Source: Planctellipticum sp942493135 (lineage in GTDB: Bacteria; Planctomycetota; Planctomycetia; Planctomycetales; Planctomycetaceae). From it: a stretch of 64,000 nucleotides of DNA. Shown here in pieces: positions 50,407-60,050 of the stretch. The position numbers and the translations under genes are program-made. The stretch covers positions 4,650,001 through 4,714,000 of the forward strand of contig OW818684.1 of NCBI GenBank assembly GCA_942493135.1. Reading direction: 5' to 3'. A model generated the notes under the pieces. That model worked only from the letters and a program-made list of their open reading frames with translations. It had not been told where the DNA came from and did not search any database. Every line of letters starts with the position of its first letter. The stretch's first letter is position 1.

Positions 50407-52656
50407 CTACACGACTTCCCGGACGATCACCCGAACGCCTTGGGCCGAGACGACTTCAATCGCTGCTTCCGCCGCGATGAACTGGCCGTCGCTCTGGACA
50501 TCGACAACCTGCCCTTCAATTTCCGCCTTCCCCGACGGACGCAGCATCGTCAGGCTCCGGCCCCGGCGGCCGACCAGACCGGCCGCCATTTCGGACGGAT
50601 CGTGCTCCCGCCGCAACCGCGGGGCCGCGTCGTCGACACCTGGAGGCCCCAGCGTCATCTGATCGTAGAGCGGTGTATGCGGCAACACCCGAGCCAGCGC
50701 GACGCCGAGAACCCCCACTCCCATGAACGCTCCAAGGACCGTTCCAATACTCCTCAGCAATGCACTCAGGTCGGCGCCCGGCTCGAAATTGCCGAATGTC
50801 TGCAGGGCCATCACCAGCGAGACCAGCATCGCCAGGATGCCGGTCACGCCGAACACCCCGAATCCCGGAATGACGAAAACCTCCAGAGCCAGACAGGAGA
50901 TTCCAAAGACGAACAGCGTGATCTCCAGCCAGCCCGCGGTCCCTCCCAGGACCGACGACCAGAAGAAGAGGACGAAGCACAGCACCGACGACAGCCCCAG
51001 AATGCCGGTCATGAAGTGCAATTCGACATACAGCAGCGCCACCCCCAGCACCAGCAGCAGGACTTTCATCCCGGTCGTGTTGAGGAGAAAGACCGTATTA
51101 TCAACCCACGTCTGCTGCAGCGGAGCAATCCGGGTCTCGGGGGAAATCCCCAACCGGCCGCGCAGCTCCTGAAAGTCTGTAACAGGCCGCTCGGCGAGCT
51201 TCAATTCGTGCGCCCGCGTGCCGTCGACCGTCAGCAGCAGTTCTCCGTTCGTTTCCCGCAGTTGCGGCCCCTGGATCCACTCGCCGTTCGACTTGTGCAG
51301 ATCCTCTTCGCTCATGTACCAGATCCGCCCCGTTTCCCGGTTGGTGACTTCAAAGACCTTCAGCGTTCGGAACGCCATCGCTTCCGCGAGAGCCGGGGCG
51401 CGCCCTTTTTTCTCGGCCAGGTGCCGCAGGCTGACGCGAAGCGGGCTCAGCAATTTTTCCGGGACACGCTCAAACTGCCCCCCTTCCTTCATTTCAATCG
51501 GACCGGCGTCGCCGAACCGGGCGTCCGGGTGCATGACGATTTCGTCGCAGCCCAGGGCAATGATCGCCGCCCCGCTGAGGGCCATCTTGGGAACGTAGGC
51601 AACGGTGCGAATTTCCTGAGGATTCAGGTCCGCCAGCAGGTTGGCCAGATTCAGACTCGCCAGAAGCTGACCGCCGGGCGAATCGATTTCCAGAATCAGG
51701 ATCTTCGCGCCCTGACCGATCGCCCGGTGAACCTGGCGTTCGAGAAACGACTCCATCAGGGGATCAATCGTCCCCTCGATCCGAATCAACCGGACTTTGC
51801 GTCCGTCCCCCTGCGCCAGGTTCTCCCGCATGGCCTCGCGGGGCAGCTGATACAGTTCCGAAACGGCCCCCCGGTTCTCGGCAGTCTGGGCCACCAGCAT
51901 GTTCAGTACCCGGCAGGTCGAGCCCTTGAAGACTCCCGTGACTCCCCGTTCCTTAATGATCTCGGGATTGCTGAGCGTCACGTTGGTCTTGCGGAGCGTT
52001 TCCAGTTCGTCGACCGTCGCGATCCGAGTCTCCGACTGTCCGTCGGCTCGTTCGACCTGGACTCGCCAGAGTTGCTCCTGGGGATCCAGCATCCCCTTGA
52101 TCAACGCGGTGCTGACCTTGGGATTGTGCCGCTTCGCTCCGAGCGCCAGCGCAATCTGAATATCATCGGGATCGAGCGGCTTGCCGCGGGAAATGTCCCC
52201 CAGTTCGGCATCCGGGTGCATCACGATTTCGCGGCAGGCCAGCGCGACCAGAACGTTCGGTCCGGTCACGGTCTGCGGCACCCAGGCGACGGTCGTCAGT
52301 CCGGAGACCGCGGCGGAAGTCAAAAACTTCGTCAGTCCCTGCACCTGGTGAAACGGGCTGGTGCCGGGCTCGATCTGCAGGACGAGAATCCCCTTGCGGT
52401 TTTCCCGGACCGCCTGCGACTTGAGATCCAGTGCGGCGGCGGAGACGCGGGCGTAAACCGTGTCGTCGATCGGGCTGGAAACCGTAACGAACTGGCCGAT
52501 CGGACCGGCAAGGGGCGCGGGCGGTTCCGCCAGTGCCGCTTCCTGGGCGGAAATCCTCGCGACGAACAGCACCACGACGGCCAGCCACGCCAGGCAGAGT
52601 TCCGAGAGAATTCCGGTGCTCGTGAAACGGACAGGACGCATCAGTTCGATTCCCAT
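50407..52656 (-). CDS. NfeD-type membrane-bound ClpP-class protease, duplicated protease domain
   Basis: A 749-residue protein: signal peptide, two tandem ClpP/Clp-like domains, five TM helices (about residues 530-660) and a C-terminal NfeDC OB-fold (GKAEIEGQVVDVQSDGQFI). The second domain has ILEIDSPGGQLLASLNLANL and KMALSGAAIIALGCDEIVMHP with a plausible nucleophile Ser. The first has QTVTGPNVLVALACREIVMHP, where that Ser is replaced, so it is probably inactive. Family members cleave stomatin-like proteins. No stomatin gene is adjacent in the window. Confidence 0.8.
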   Translation of the reverse strand: MGIELMRPVRFTSTGILSELCLAWLAVVVLFVARISAQEAALAEPPAPLAGPIGQFVTVSSPIDDTVYARVSAAALDLKSQAVRENRKGILVLQIEPGTSPFHQVQGLTKFLTSAAVSGLTTVAWVPQTVTGPNVLVALACREIVMHPDAELGDISRGKPLDPDDIQIALALGAKRHNPKVSTALIKGMLDPQEQLWRVQVERADGQSETRIATVDELETLRKTNVTLSNPEIIKERGVTGVFKGSTCRVLNMLVAQTAENRGAVSELYQLPREAMRENLAQGDGRKVRLIRIEGTIDPLMESFLERQVHRAIGQGAKILILEIDSPGGQLLASLNLANLLADLNPQEIRTVAYVPKMALSGAAIIALGCDEIVMHPDARFGDAGPIEMKEGGQFERVPEKLLSPLRVSLRHLAEKKGRAPALAEAMAFRTLKVFEVTNRETGRIWYMSEEDLHKSNGEWIQGPQLRETNGELLLTVDGTRAHELKLAERPVTDFQELRGRLGISPETRIAPLQQTWVDNTVFLLNTTGMKVLLLVLGVALLYVELHFMTGILGLSSVLCFVLFFWSSVLGGTAGWLEITLFVFGISCLALEVFVIPGFGVFGVTGILAMLVSLVMALQTFGNFEPGADLSALLRSIGTVLGAFMGVGVLGVALARVLPHTPLYDQMTLGPPGVDDAAPRLRREHDPSEMAAGLVGRRGRSLTMLRPSGKAEIEGQVVDVQSDGQFIAAEAAIEVVSAQGVRVIVREVV

Positions 52657-52802
52657 GGCAGGAACGACAGCTCGGCGACGCGACCGGTCGCGTGTGTTCA
52701 GGCTATCAAATTATAGGAGGTCACGGAAAACTCCGTCAAACTGCACGTCGCCGACTCGGAGAAGAACGCATGAACGCGCTCCCCGGATCACCCGACACAA
52801 AG

Positions 52803-52838
52803 CCAGCGACCCGCATTCACCGGAACGCGGGTCGCTGG
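52803..52838 (-). terminator. hairpin downstream of the peroxiredoxin gene
   Basis: CCAGCGACCCGC (52803-52814) pairs perfectly with GCGGGTCGCTGG (52827-52838). On the minus strand CTTTGTG follows. Confidence 0.55.
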
Positions 52839-52966
52839 GGAAACCGTTGCGGGTTGAGCGTCGATCGTTGAGGCGTGGAGAAGGGCTCTCATCTCCGGCG
52901 GGCGGCATTCGAGACGGACTCCCGTCCTTCCGTTCAGACCATCAACGATCAACGATAGACCATCAA

Positions 52967-53509
52967 CTAATTCAGCGTCTTCTCGCCTTTTTTCCAGCCG
53001 CAGGGGACCAGTTTGTCCGTCTGCAAGGCGTCGAGGACGCGGAGGACTTCTTCGATGCTCCGGCCGACCGGCAGATCGTTGATCGAAGCCCAGCGGAGAA
53101 TCCCCTTGGGATCGATGAGGAACGTGCCGCGGTAGGCGACGCCCATGTCTTCCTTCAGCACGCCGTATGCCTTCGAAAGGGCGTGCGTCGTGTCGGCGAG
53201 CATCAGGTGCTTCATCTGCGCCAGTCCGGGGTGGCTGTCGCACCAGCCCTTGTGGCAGAAGACGCTGTCGGTGCTGGCGGTCAGGAGCGCGCAATTGCGG
53301 CCGCCGAATTCGCCCAGGGCGTCGTTGAACGACACGATCTCCGTCGGGCAGACGAACGTGAAGTCGAGCGGATAGAAGTAGAGACAGACCCACTGGCCGG
53401 CGTAGTCCGACAGATTCACCTGCTTGAACTGCTGTGCGGTATCGTCCTTGGTGCGATCGTATGCCTGCACAGAGAAATCGGGGGCCAACTGACCGACGCG
53501 GGCTGCCAT
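52967..53509 (-). CDS. typical 2-Cys peroxiredoxin (AhpC/Prx1)
   Basis: A 180-residue protein. Peroxidatic Cys54 is in DFTFVCPTEIVSF and resolving Cys170 is in KLVPCGW, so it is a typical 2-Cys enzyme reducing peroxides with a thiol donor. RGTFLIDPKGILRW is conserved. No AhpF or thioredoxin reductase gene is adjacent. An extra CHKGWC motif mid-protein (residues ~85-90) is a Cys pair not usual in AhpC. Confidence 0.92.
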   Translation of the reverse strand: MAARVGQLAPDFSVQAYDRTKDDTAQQFKQVNLSDYAGQWVCLYFYPLDFTFVCPTEIVSFNDALGEFGGRNCALLTASTDSVFCHKGWCDSHPGLAQMKHLMLADTTHALSKAYGVLKEDMGVAYRGTFLIDPKGILRWASINDLPVGRSIEEVLRVLDALQTDKLVPCGWKKGEKTLN

Positions 53510-53599
53510 GGATCGAAGTCCTTGAAAAAGAGAGTCTGCGGAGTGGTTGGTGCGGGAAACGAACCGTTTCCCGCCAGCAGTAGCAGTATAGCCGGGGGA

Positions 53600-53665
53600 C
53601 TGTCGGGAGACGAGAGTCCCGGGAAGTCGAGAGTCTAGAGTCGAGAGCCAGAAGCGATTCGCGAT
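53600..53665. repeat. dispersed TCGAGAG repeat
   Basis: Copies of AGTCGAGAGTCTAGAGTCGA and GAGCCAGAAGC resemble the first half of 18294-18390. It is intergenic between the peroxiredoxin and WD40 genes. Confidence 0.5.
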
Positions 53666-53716
53666 CAGCCCTCATGTCTGGCTTTCCGCTTTCAGCTTTC
53701 AGCTTTCCGCCGCCGC

Positions 53717-54712
53717 TCAGCCAGCCTTCGGCCCCATCAGGCTGATGCGGAGCTTCGAGTCGTGGTGCGCCGTCGCCAGGCGCAAGCCGTCCGGGTGGAG
53801 CGACAGGTCGCGGGCCGGACTGCCGAGGCTCAGGGAGTGGAACTCGTCCGCTGCATCGGGCTTCCAGAAGAACAGATGCCCCCCCGCCTGGCCGCCGATC
53901 GCCGCGGCGATGAAGCCGTCGGGATGGTACAGCGAGCCCCAGGCCACCCCGTTGATCTTGGCTTTGGTGAGGTGCGTGATCGCCTCCTTGCCAGTCTCCC
54001 AGTCGATCTCGACGACGATCGGATTGCCGACCCCGGCGAAGGCATTGGTCACGTTCGTGATTCCCGACGCCAGCAGGCGTTTGCCATCGACGGAGAAACT
54101 CATGTCGTGAGCGCCGCCGTAGTCGGCCCGGAAACCTTCGTCGTACTTCGTGAGGGCGGCGATCGGGAATTCGCGAACAATCTTTCCCGTCTCCAGTTCC
54201 CATTGAATGAAGCGGGCAACGAGGTCGCTCGACACCAGGTGCTTCCCATCGGGATGAAAGGCCACGTTGAACACGTAGCGCACATGGCCGGGAAACTCCC
54301 GGAGCAGCGAGCCGTCGTCCATCCGCCAGAGCTTGACGAGCAAGTCGTCGCCGCAGGTTGCCAGAAACTGACCGTCAGGACTGACGACAACGGCCCGAAT
54401 CCAGCCCCGATGGGCGTCAATCGTCCGGACGGGGACCGGTTGATCGGCGGCGGTGGACCACCAGATCAGGCGACCGTCGTAGCCCGCGGTGATCAGCGTG
54501 GCGGCGTCTTTCGAAAAGGCGAAGCTGAAAACCCAACTGTCGTGGGCGGCCAGTTCGACCTTGGCCCCCGACGCGAGATCCCACCGCAACACCTTGTTGT
54601 CCTGGGCTCCGGCGAAAACATAGCGCCCGGCCGGATCGAACCGGCAGGCCACCAGCGGCGCGGTGTGGTCGTACGTCACGGCGACATGCGTCTGAGCGGG
54701 ATCGGCAGGCAT
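53717..54712 (-). CDS. WD40-repeat protein
   Basis: A 331-residue protein with six or seven WD-like blades. Recognisable ends are NKVLRWDLASG, DGRLIWWST, LLVKLWRMDDG and ARFIQWELETG, each with a preceding GH/DxH pattern. There is no signal peptide and no fused enzyme, so it is probably a cytoplasmic scaffold. Bacterial WD40 proteins like this are common in planctomycetes. No partner is apparent next to it. Confidence 0.85.
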   Translation of the reverse strand: MPADPAQTHVAVTYDHTAPLVACRFDPAGRYVFAGAQDNKVLRWDLASGAKVELAAHDSWVFSFAFSKDAATLITAGYDGRLIWWSTAADQPVPVRTIDAHRGWIRAVVVSPDGQFLATCGDDLLVKLWRMDDGSLLREFPGHVRYVFNVAFHPDGKHLVSSDLVARFIQWELETGKIVREFPIAALTKYDEGFRADYGGAHDMSFSVDGKRLLASGITNVTNAFAGVGNPIVVEIDWETGKEAITHLTKAKINGVAWGSLYHPDGFIAAAIGGQAGGHLFFWKPDAADEFHSLSLGSPARDLSLHPDGLRLATAHHDSKLRISLMGPKAG

Positions 54713-54849
54713 GGGCGAGTCTCGGGGGGCGGGGCGGGCGGAGAGACCGATTTCGAGAGTTTTAAATCTTAGCGTCGAGAGACGCGAGTCGCATCAGGAA
54801 ACGTGTCTGGCCCTGTTCAATGCAACGCTGGCCACTGCCCGCCAGGACT

Positions 54850-55842
54850 TCAGTTCTCCGTTTCCCAGGCTCGCTGCAGTGCAAGGGAGATCTTTTTCTG
54901 TCGCTCTGCTGCAGTTCCGGAAACCCAGGGAGCTTCGGCAATAAAATTGTCCCAGTCCACGGGCCAGCTCAAGGGGAAAGCGGCATCGAGCGAATGACTG
55001 CAACGCATGCCCCCTTTCTGGAGAATCCGAACGAGCAGATCCTTTCGGACAGACGTCTTCCCGGCCAGCAGCGCGGCGTCGAACAGGTCTTTGCCCTGCG
55101 GATAGTCATCGGTCTCCAACCAGAGGATCTTTGAGGCCAGCGAGAGTTCCCGATCGACCGTCCAGAGAACGATTGTCTCACCATTCTCTTGCGGGATCGG
55201 AGTCCTGACGGGCTCGGTCCACAGCTCTTCACCGAATACGAGATCGATCTGAACCGTTCCCTGAAGGTCATTCGCGGTCCGCCACGGAATGATCAGCCGC
55301 TTTCCCGGAGCCCGTTCGTAGGTCCAGATCTCGCTCTCGACGAGCTGATCCGACATGAATGTCGCGAGTCCCGCGGACGGAGTCCGTCGGATTTCGGCTC
55401 GCAGCTCCTGAATCATCTGCGTGGCCCGTGGACTGTCCATTGCCTCGGACTGCGGTCGGTAAATCCAGTCAATATCACCAGGTTCGCGTGCTTCGTCGCC
55501 AAACCAGGCTTTCAACAGGATGCTTCCGCGAAGAACCAGATGGTCGTTCCATTGCGATCGTTCGACGATCTGCAGGATGTGGTCGATTGCGGAGCGACGC
55601 GCCAATTGCCAGGCACGCTGCGTGGAGTCGTCGGAGAAAACGGGGTCGCCGGCTCGAAACGCGCGGTCGCAGTGGCGCAATGCGGGCTCGAAGACTTCCG
55701 GCGTCTCACCGTCGGCCAGCGGAGGCCTCGGGGTTTCGGCGGGCCAGGTTGCCGGTTGGAAGGGTACGGATTGGAGATAGTGAGTATCCGGCGAACGCTG
55801 CCCGTCTGTCTGCTTCCACCAGGCTTTCCAGATTGACCACAT
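54850..55842 (-). CDS. AbiEii/AbiGii-like nucleotidyltransferase
   Basis: A 330-residue protein of the MNT/NTase superfamily. HLVLRGSILLKAWF (Gly-Ser motif) and GDIDW (metal Asp pair) are followed by TVQIDLVFGE (third Asp) and LASKILWLETDDYPQGKDLF, a block of AbiEii-type enzymes. Such proteins can transfer nucleotides to tRNA or protein, some as toxins. GAGGAG lies 7 bases before ATG 55842. The gene starts 4 bases after the stop of the upstream gene, so the pair is an operon. That partner is not a classical AbiEi antitoxin, so the role may differ from known AbiE systems. Confidence 0.75.
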   Translation of the reverse strand: MWSIWKAWWKQTDGQRSPDTHYLQSVPFQPATWPAETPRPPLADGETPEVFEPALRHCDRAFRAGDPVFSDDSTQRAWQLARRSAIDHILQIVERSQWNDHLVLRGSILLKAWFGDEAREPGDIDWIYRPQSEAMDSPRATQMIQELRAEIRRTPSAGLATFMSDQLVESEIWTYERAPGKRLIIPWRTANDLQGTVQIDLVFGEELWTEPVRTPIPQENGETIVLWTVDRELSLASKILWLETDDYPQGKDLFDAALLAGKTSVRKDLLVRILQKGGMRCSHSLDAAFPLSWPVDWDNFIAEAPWVSGTAAERQKKISLALQRAWETEN

Positions 55843-55846
55843 GAAG

Positions 55847-56471
55847 CTACTCCTCGGGCTGAATCCAGCCGGCGTCGAGTTCGATCTGATTGTCGAAAAC
55901 CACGAACTCCTCTACTACATCGAGGCGCTGGATCGACAGTTTTTCCAGGTCCTGCAGCAAGTTCTGCAGATGCTGAGAAGCGACGATCCGTCCGGCATCC
56001 GCTACGCGCTGGGTCACGAATCGTTCTTCCCAACCGTCGTCGCGTCGTTTTAGCGCATTGCGGGACAGATGGGCGGAGTGTCGCTCCGCAATCTCGATCA
56101 GAGACCCAGCATCGGCGTCGACCGGCAGGAGCAGCTTGATGTGATGTTCGAAGTAGTACGCCGGCCCCAATCCACGAGTCCCCGACGGGACGTCGACATT
56201 GTAAAGGTGAGACCTCCAGCTTGAGTCTGGTGACGACAAATCCGTTCGTTTGAAGTCGCTCACAAAGATCCCGTCCGTGGGACAACTCAGACGTGAGCGT
56301 TCCACGACTCCGGCAGCTCAACATCGGCTGAGACGGAGTCCGGCCGCGGTCGAGCAGAATGTGGAGACACTTCAAGCCGTGTCGCTGACTCCATGCCTGA
56401 AGATCAGTCAGACGGCCGGGAGAGCTGAGATCTATCGTGATGTGTGTCTCATAGTCGCCGGCAAACTGCAT
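55847..56471 (-). pseudogene. frameshifted conserved partner of the nucleotidyltransferase
   Basis: The first part reads MQFAGDYETHITIDLSSPG, LKCLHILLDRGRTPSQPML and NGFVVTRLKLEVSP. The second part, in another frame, reads NVDVPSGTRG, AYYFEHHIKLLLPVD, HSAHLSRNALKRRDDGWEER and FVVFDNQIELDAGW. I recall the uninterrupted order from uncharacterised cyanobacterial and planctomycete proteins. Removing one base of the AAA run at 56203-56205 (plus strand) restores a continuous protein of about 207 residues. HIT near the start and HLS in the second half vaguely recall 2H phosphoesterase motifs; that is speculative. It may be truly broken or a sequencing error. Confidence 0.7.
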
Positions 56472-56758
56472 GTGTGGTCCGTGCGGATCGTACCAATTGA
56501 GTGACGAAGAACGGTTGCCAACTTGTCGCCTGTCGCAATTGAACCTGCATCACTCGTCTCACACAATGTGAAACCCCTCTTCCCCGGTTTCACGCTTTCC
56601 GGTAAGACATGGCAGCGGACGGACGGCGACGGAGTCGTCGGGCGTCCGCGGGGTGGGGGCGATCTGCAAGGCGGCGTCGGGCGTAAAGCCAGACAGAGTC
56701 TGCACTTCCGACCTCCTGTCAACCGGACAACGACGCCAGCGAGTCAGGCAGGGACGCC
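56472..56758. other. intergenic region between divergent transcripts
   Basis: No gene or repeat is seen. It must hold the promoters for both directions. Confidence 0.35.
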
Positions 56759-59700
56759 ATGCAGACCTGGGGATTGCGGGCCATCGAACGTGTGGCGCCG
56801 CTCGTAAAACAACAGGCCGGGACCGGATTTCAACTGGCAGCCGGGCTGAGCCTCGGCGGGTTGATCCTCGTCGGCTGGCAGCAGTACGTCGCCCTGTGGG
56901 GCGTCAGCCTCCCCGTCGTCGTCACGCTGGCGGTCGTCGCGGCGCTGGGACTCCTGATCGGCGGCGGACTGGCCCGGCAGTTCGGAACTTCGCTCGGCGG
57001 CTGGCTGGTCGCATGCGGTCTGTGGGGCGCGATTCACCCCCTCTGGATCGGAACTACCGCGGAAACACTCCTGATCGGCGTCGCCCGCTGGGACATCGGC
57101 TGGGGCCTCGCCCTCGCCGCCGCCCTGCTCCAGGGACTCCTGCCGGTCGTCTTCTGGACGGCGGCGGCCATTCGTCTCTGCCAGACCTCGAACGCCGTCG
57201 GCCGGCGAATCTCAACGGAATCCCTGATCACCGTGAGCATGGTGACCGGTTTGTGGTTGACCACCTTCGGCCTGGCCCCTGCATTGGGCGGCGAATGGAC
57301 CGGCTGGCTGTGGGGCGCGCTGTCGCTGGCGTGCGGACTCTGGCAGGCCTCCGGGCGGCTGGTCTTGTCCGAAAGTGAAGCCAAACCAACACATCAGCGG
57401 ACCACTGTCTGGCTGTCCGGCATTCGCATCTTGGAGCTCGGCGCCGTCGCCCTCGCCGCAGCGGTCGTGATGCGCTGGGTCGGCGAACTGATGCCGACCG
57501 GCCTCTACTGGACGGCAGGCGTCGCCAGCGGACTGGCACTCGGACTGGTCATCGGCCGGCAACTGGCGAATCGATTGGGCGCCGGCGGAGCGGCGGTTCT
57601 CGCAGCCGCGTGGGTTGCGCTCGTGCTGGCGACCGAATCGACGCAGATCGGTTTCTGCCTGTGGTGCAGTGCGACCTTCACGACTCCTGAACTCCTGCTG
57701 CCGACGCGAGCCCTGTTTCTGGCTGGCATGCTGCTCCCGCTGGGAATTTCGCTCGGAGCTCTCTGGCGCATGACATCGGCCGCGGATCTGCATCCATCGA
57801 TCCTGTTGGCGGGCCTGTTGCTAACCGTCGTCCTCTGCGGCTGGGCCGTTCCCGCCCTGCTGTGGGCGCAGATCGGCCTGGCAAATCTGGCCGCGGTGAG
57901 TGTCGCAATCCTGCTGCTGCTCGGAGCTGGCGAACTCTGGCGGGAACAAGCCACGCAGACATCTGCCTGGAAGCGATGGCTCGCGCCGGTCGCCCTCGGT
58001 CTGATGCTCGGAACCCCGCTGATCAGCGGCTGGCATGTGCCGGGACGGACGGCCCGGCTGCTCTATTCGACAACCGTCATGTTCGCCCGGCAGTCCGGTT
58101 TAGACAGTCGCTGGCTCCCGTGGCTCGACGACCAGCGACTCCTGTCGGCGGTCGAAGGTCAGAACGGCCCGTGGACGCTCTGGAGAACGCGCGGCGTGCA
58201 GGTCCATTTGCGGGAATCGGGCATGCCGCGCGGCGTGATGTCCGCCGCTCCCGAACTGCACCCCCACTACGCACCGGAAGTCTTGCAGGCCGCCTACCCG
58301 CTGGTCCTGGCCGGGCAGCCGCAGCGCGTGCTGGTCCTCGGCGGGACGTCTCGAACGGTGCTGCGAACCTGCCTTGAATTCCCGTTGACCGAACTGACCT
58401 GCGTCGAAGGTGACTCCGCTCTGGTGGACCTGTCTCGCGGAAAATGGGCTGAGCTGACCGGGTTCCATCCGGAGGCCGACGACCGGTTCCGCTGGAAGTC
58501 CGCAGCGCCCGAGCTGTTCGTCACGCAGCGGAACGGCGACTACGACGTCATCTTGTCCTGTCCCCCGGCATCGATGGCCAACGGCGGGACTGCCAGTTTT
58601 ACCCGCGAACACTACCAGCACGTGGCGAAGTGCCTGCACACGGACGGCGTCTTCTGCCAGCGACTGGAAGGGGTCGACTACGGACCGCGACCGCTGCAGG
58701 CGATCGCCGGGGCCATGCAGCAAGCATTTCGCGAAGTGGTTCTGTTCGAGCCGGCACCGGGGGAATACTTGCTCTTGGCAACGAACAGCGCCGGGGGACT
58801 GGTTCGGGAATCGTTGCGTGACCGGATGGAAGCTCCGCAGGTGGTTCGCGTCCTCGGCTGGTGCGGCTGGGACTGGTCGATGCTCGCCAGTCTGCCGGCC
58901 GTCGACGGCCCCGCGTTGCGCGAAGCTGTCGCCGACCGCGGTCCGGGAAACAATACCGCCGCGAACGGCTGGCTGGCCTGGACCGCCGCCGGCGAGGTCA
59001 TGCGCTGGGGCAACAAGTCTCAGGAAGTCCACGCGTTGCTCCTCAAGCCGCGCGAATCGGAGCCGCAGTACCTGGCGTGGCAGGATCCGGGACAGGTCGA
59101 TCCGCCATCCCCCGCCCGGCGAACCCGTGCCGCCCGCCTGCTCGACTGGATGGGACAGTTCGGCGAATGCGCGGACGTTCTCCGTCGGATCGGCGAAGTG
59201 CAGAAGCTCGCGAAAGTCGTCGCGGAGAACCCGGACATGTTCTGGTGGGAGTATCGCAAGACGTTGCGCGACCAGCTCAAGAACCGGCCTCGGGCGGCCA
59301 TTGACGTCGCGGCGGGAATCAGCGACGGTAAGACACTGCACGAGGAAGATCTCCGGCGGAAGGAGTACCTGGTCAGCCTCGGTGAGGCCGCTCAGCAGGC
59401 GAAACCCGAATTGCAGAGCATTGCCGCCGTGGAAGACTTCTTCAAACCGTATGACCCGCTGATCAGCCTTTGTGCGCACTACGAAGCCGCCGAGTTCTAC
59501 GCCCGACGCGGCGACCAGCCCGGTCGCGAACTGGCGCTCAGAATGCACGTCGTCAATCACAGTCCGTCGCCGGATGGATCGGTGCGCGACGTAGCCGAGT
59601 GTCTGAAGCTGCTGGTCGAGCAGCCGGACGCCTTCGCCGACCCGGCCGGCCGGTTCGATCAGCTCAACTATCTGGTCCAGCTCCTGCGAGGACGCTGGGA

Positions 59701-60034
59701 CATCCGGGCGTCGATGCCGGCCCGCTCCTACCGGATGCAGGTAGTCGAACTCGATACGGACGTCGTGCTCGCCGAACGATCCCTGGAAGTTCTGCGGGAA
59801 CTGGCGCCCGCGGCGGGGTTAACGACCGCGGACTGGGATGCCCGGCGAACGGCGCTCGATCAGATCGTCGTCCGACCGCTGCGCGCCTATCGGACACGAC
59901 TGGCGGAAGAACACGGGATCAACCGGATGAAAACACAGGAACTGCTGCGCAAGGCCGGCGAGGAGCGCGACGCCGAATTGAAGAGTGCTCCCTCGGCTGA
60001 GGAGCCCTCCCCCAGCCTGCCGCAGGCGAATTGA
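56759..60034 (+). CDS. giant membrane protein with spermidine-synthase-like domain
   Basis: A 1091-residue protein. About 12 TM segments fill residues ~20-440. A Rossmann SAM-binding domain follows (about 480-680: RVLVLGGTSRTVLRTCLEFP, LTCVEGDSALVDLSRGKWAE, YDVILSCPP, YQHVAKCLHTDGVFCQ), as in membrane-fused spermidine/spermine synthase-like proteins. The last ~350 residues are helical and probably soluble. The catalytic Asp of true aminopropyltransferases is not evident (ILSCPP in place of a D-containing loop), so polyamine synthesis is doubtful. It ends 16 bases before the PAP2 gene. Confidence 0.75.
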   Translation: MQTWGLRAIERVAPLVKQQAGTGFQLAAGLSLGGLILVGWQQYVALWGVSLPVVVTLAVVAALGLLIGGGLARQFGTSLGGWLVACGLWGAIHPLWIGTTAETLLIGVARWDIGWGLALAAALLQGLLPVVFWTAAAIRLCQTSNAVGRRISTESLITVSMVTGLWLTTFGLAPALGGEWTGWLWGALSLACGLWQASGRLVLSESEAKPTHQRTTVWLSGIRILELGAVALAAAVVMRWVGELMPTGLYWTAGVASGLALGLVIGRQLANRLGAGGAAVLAAAWVALVLATESTQIGFCLWCSATFTTPELLLPTRALFLAGMLLPLGISLGALWRMTSAADLHPSILLAGLLLTVVLCGWAVPALLWAQIGLANLAAVSVAILLLLGAGELWREQATQTSAWKRWLAPVALGLMLGTPLISGWHVPGRTARLLYSTTVMFARQSGLDSRWLPWLDDQRLLSAVEGQNGPWTLWRTRGVQVHLRESGMPRGVMSAAPELHPHYAPEVLQAAYPLVLAGQPQRVLVLGGTSRTVLRTCLEFPLTELTCVEGDSALVDLSRGKWAELTGFHPEADDRFRWKSAAPELFVTQRNGDYDVILSCPPASMANGGTASFTREHYQHVAKCLHTDGVFCQRLEGVDYGPRPLQAIAGAMQQAFREVVLFEPAPGEYLLLATNSAGGLVRESLRDRMEAPQVVRVLGWCGWDWSMLASLPAVDGPALREAVADRGPGNNTAANGWLAWTAAGEVMRWGNKSQEVHALLLKPRESEPQYLAWQDPGQVDPPSPARRTRAARLLDWMGQFGECADVLRRIGEVQKLAKVVAENPDMFWWEYRKTLRDQLKNRPRAAIDVAAGISDGKTLHEEDLRRKEYLVSLGEAAQQAKPELQSIAAVEDFFKPYDPLISLCAHYEAAEFYARRGDQPGRELALRMHVVNHSPSPDGSVRDVAECLKLLVEQPDAFADPAGRFDQLNYLVQLLRGRWDIRASMPARSYRMQVVELDTDVVLAERSLEVLRELAPAAGLTTADWDARRTALDQIVVRPLRAYRTRLAEEHGINRMKTQELLRKAGEERDAELKSAPSAEEPSPSLPQAN

Positions 60035-60050
60035 ATCGGAGTCCCGCGGC

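Noticed and set aside
50272..52716. 814-residue plus-strand open frame
   Set aside because: It lies antisense to the NfeD-type gene, whose domains are clear. The translation is rich in Arg/Gln/His without any motif, a typical GC-rich shadow.
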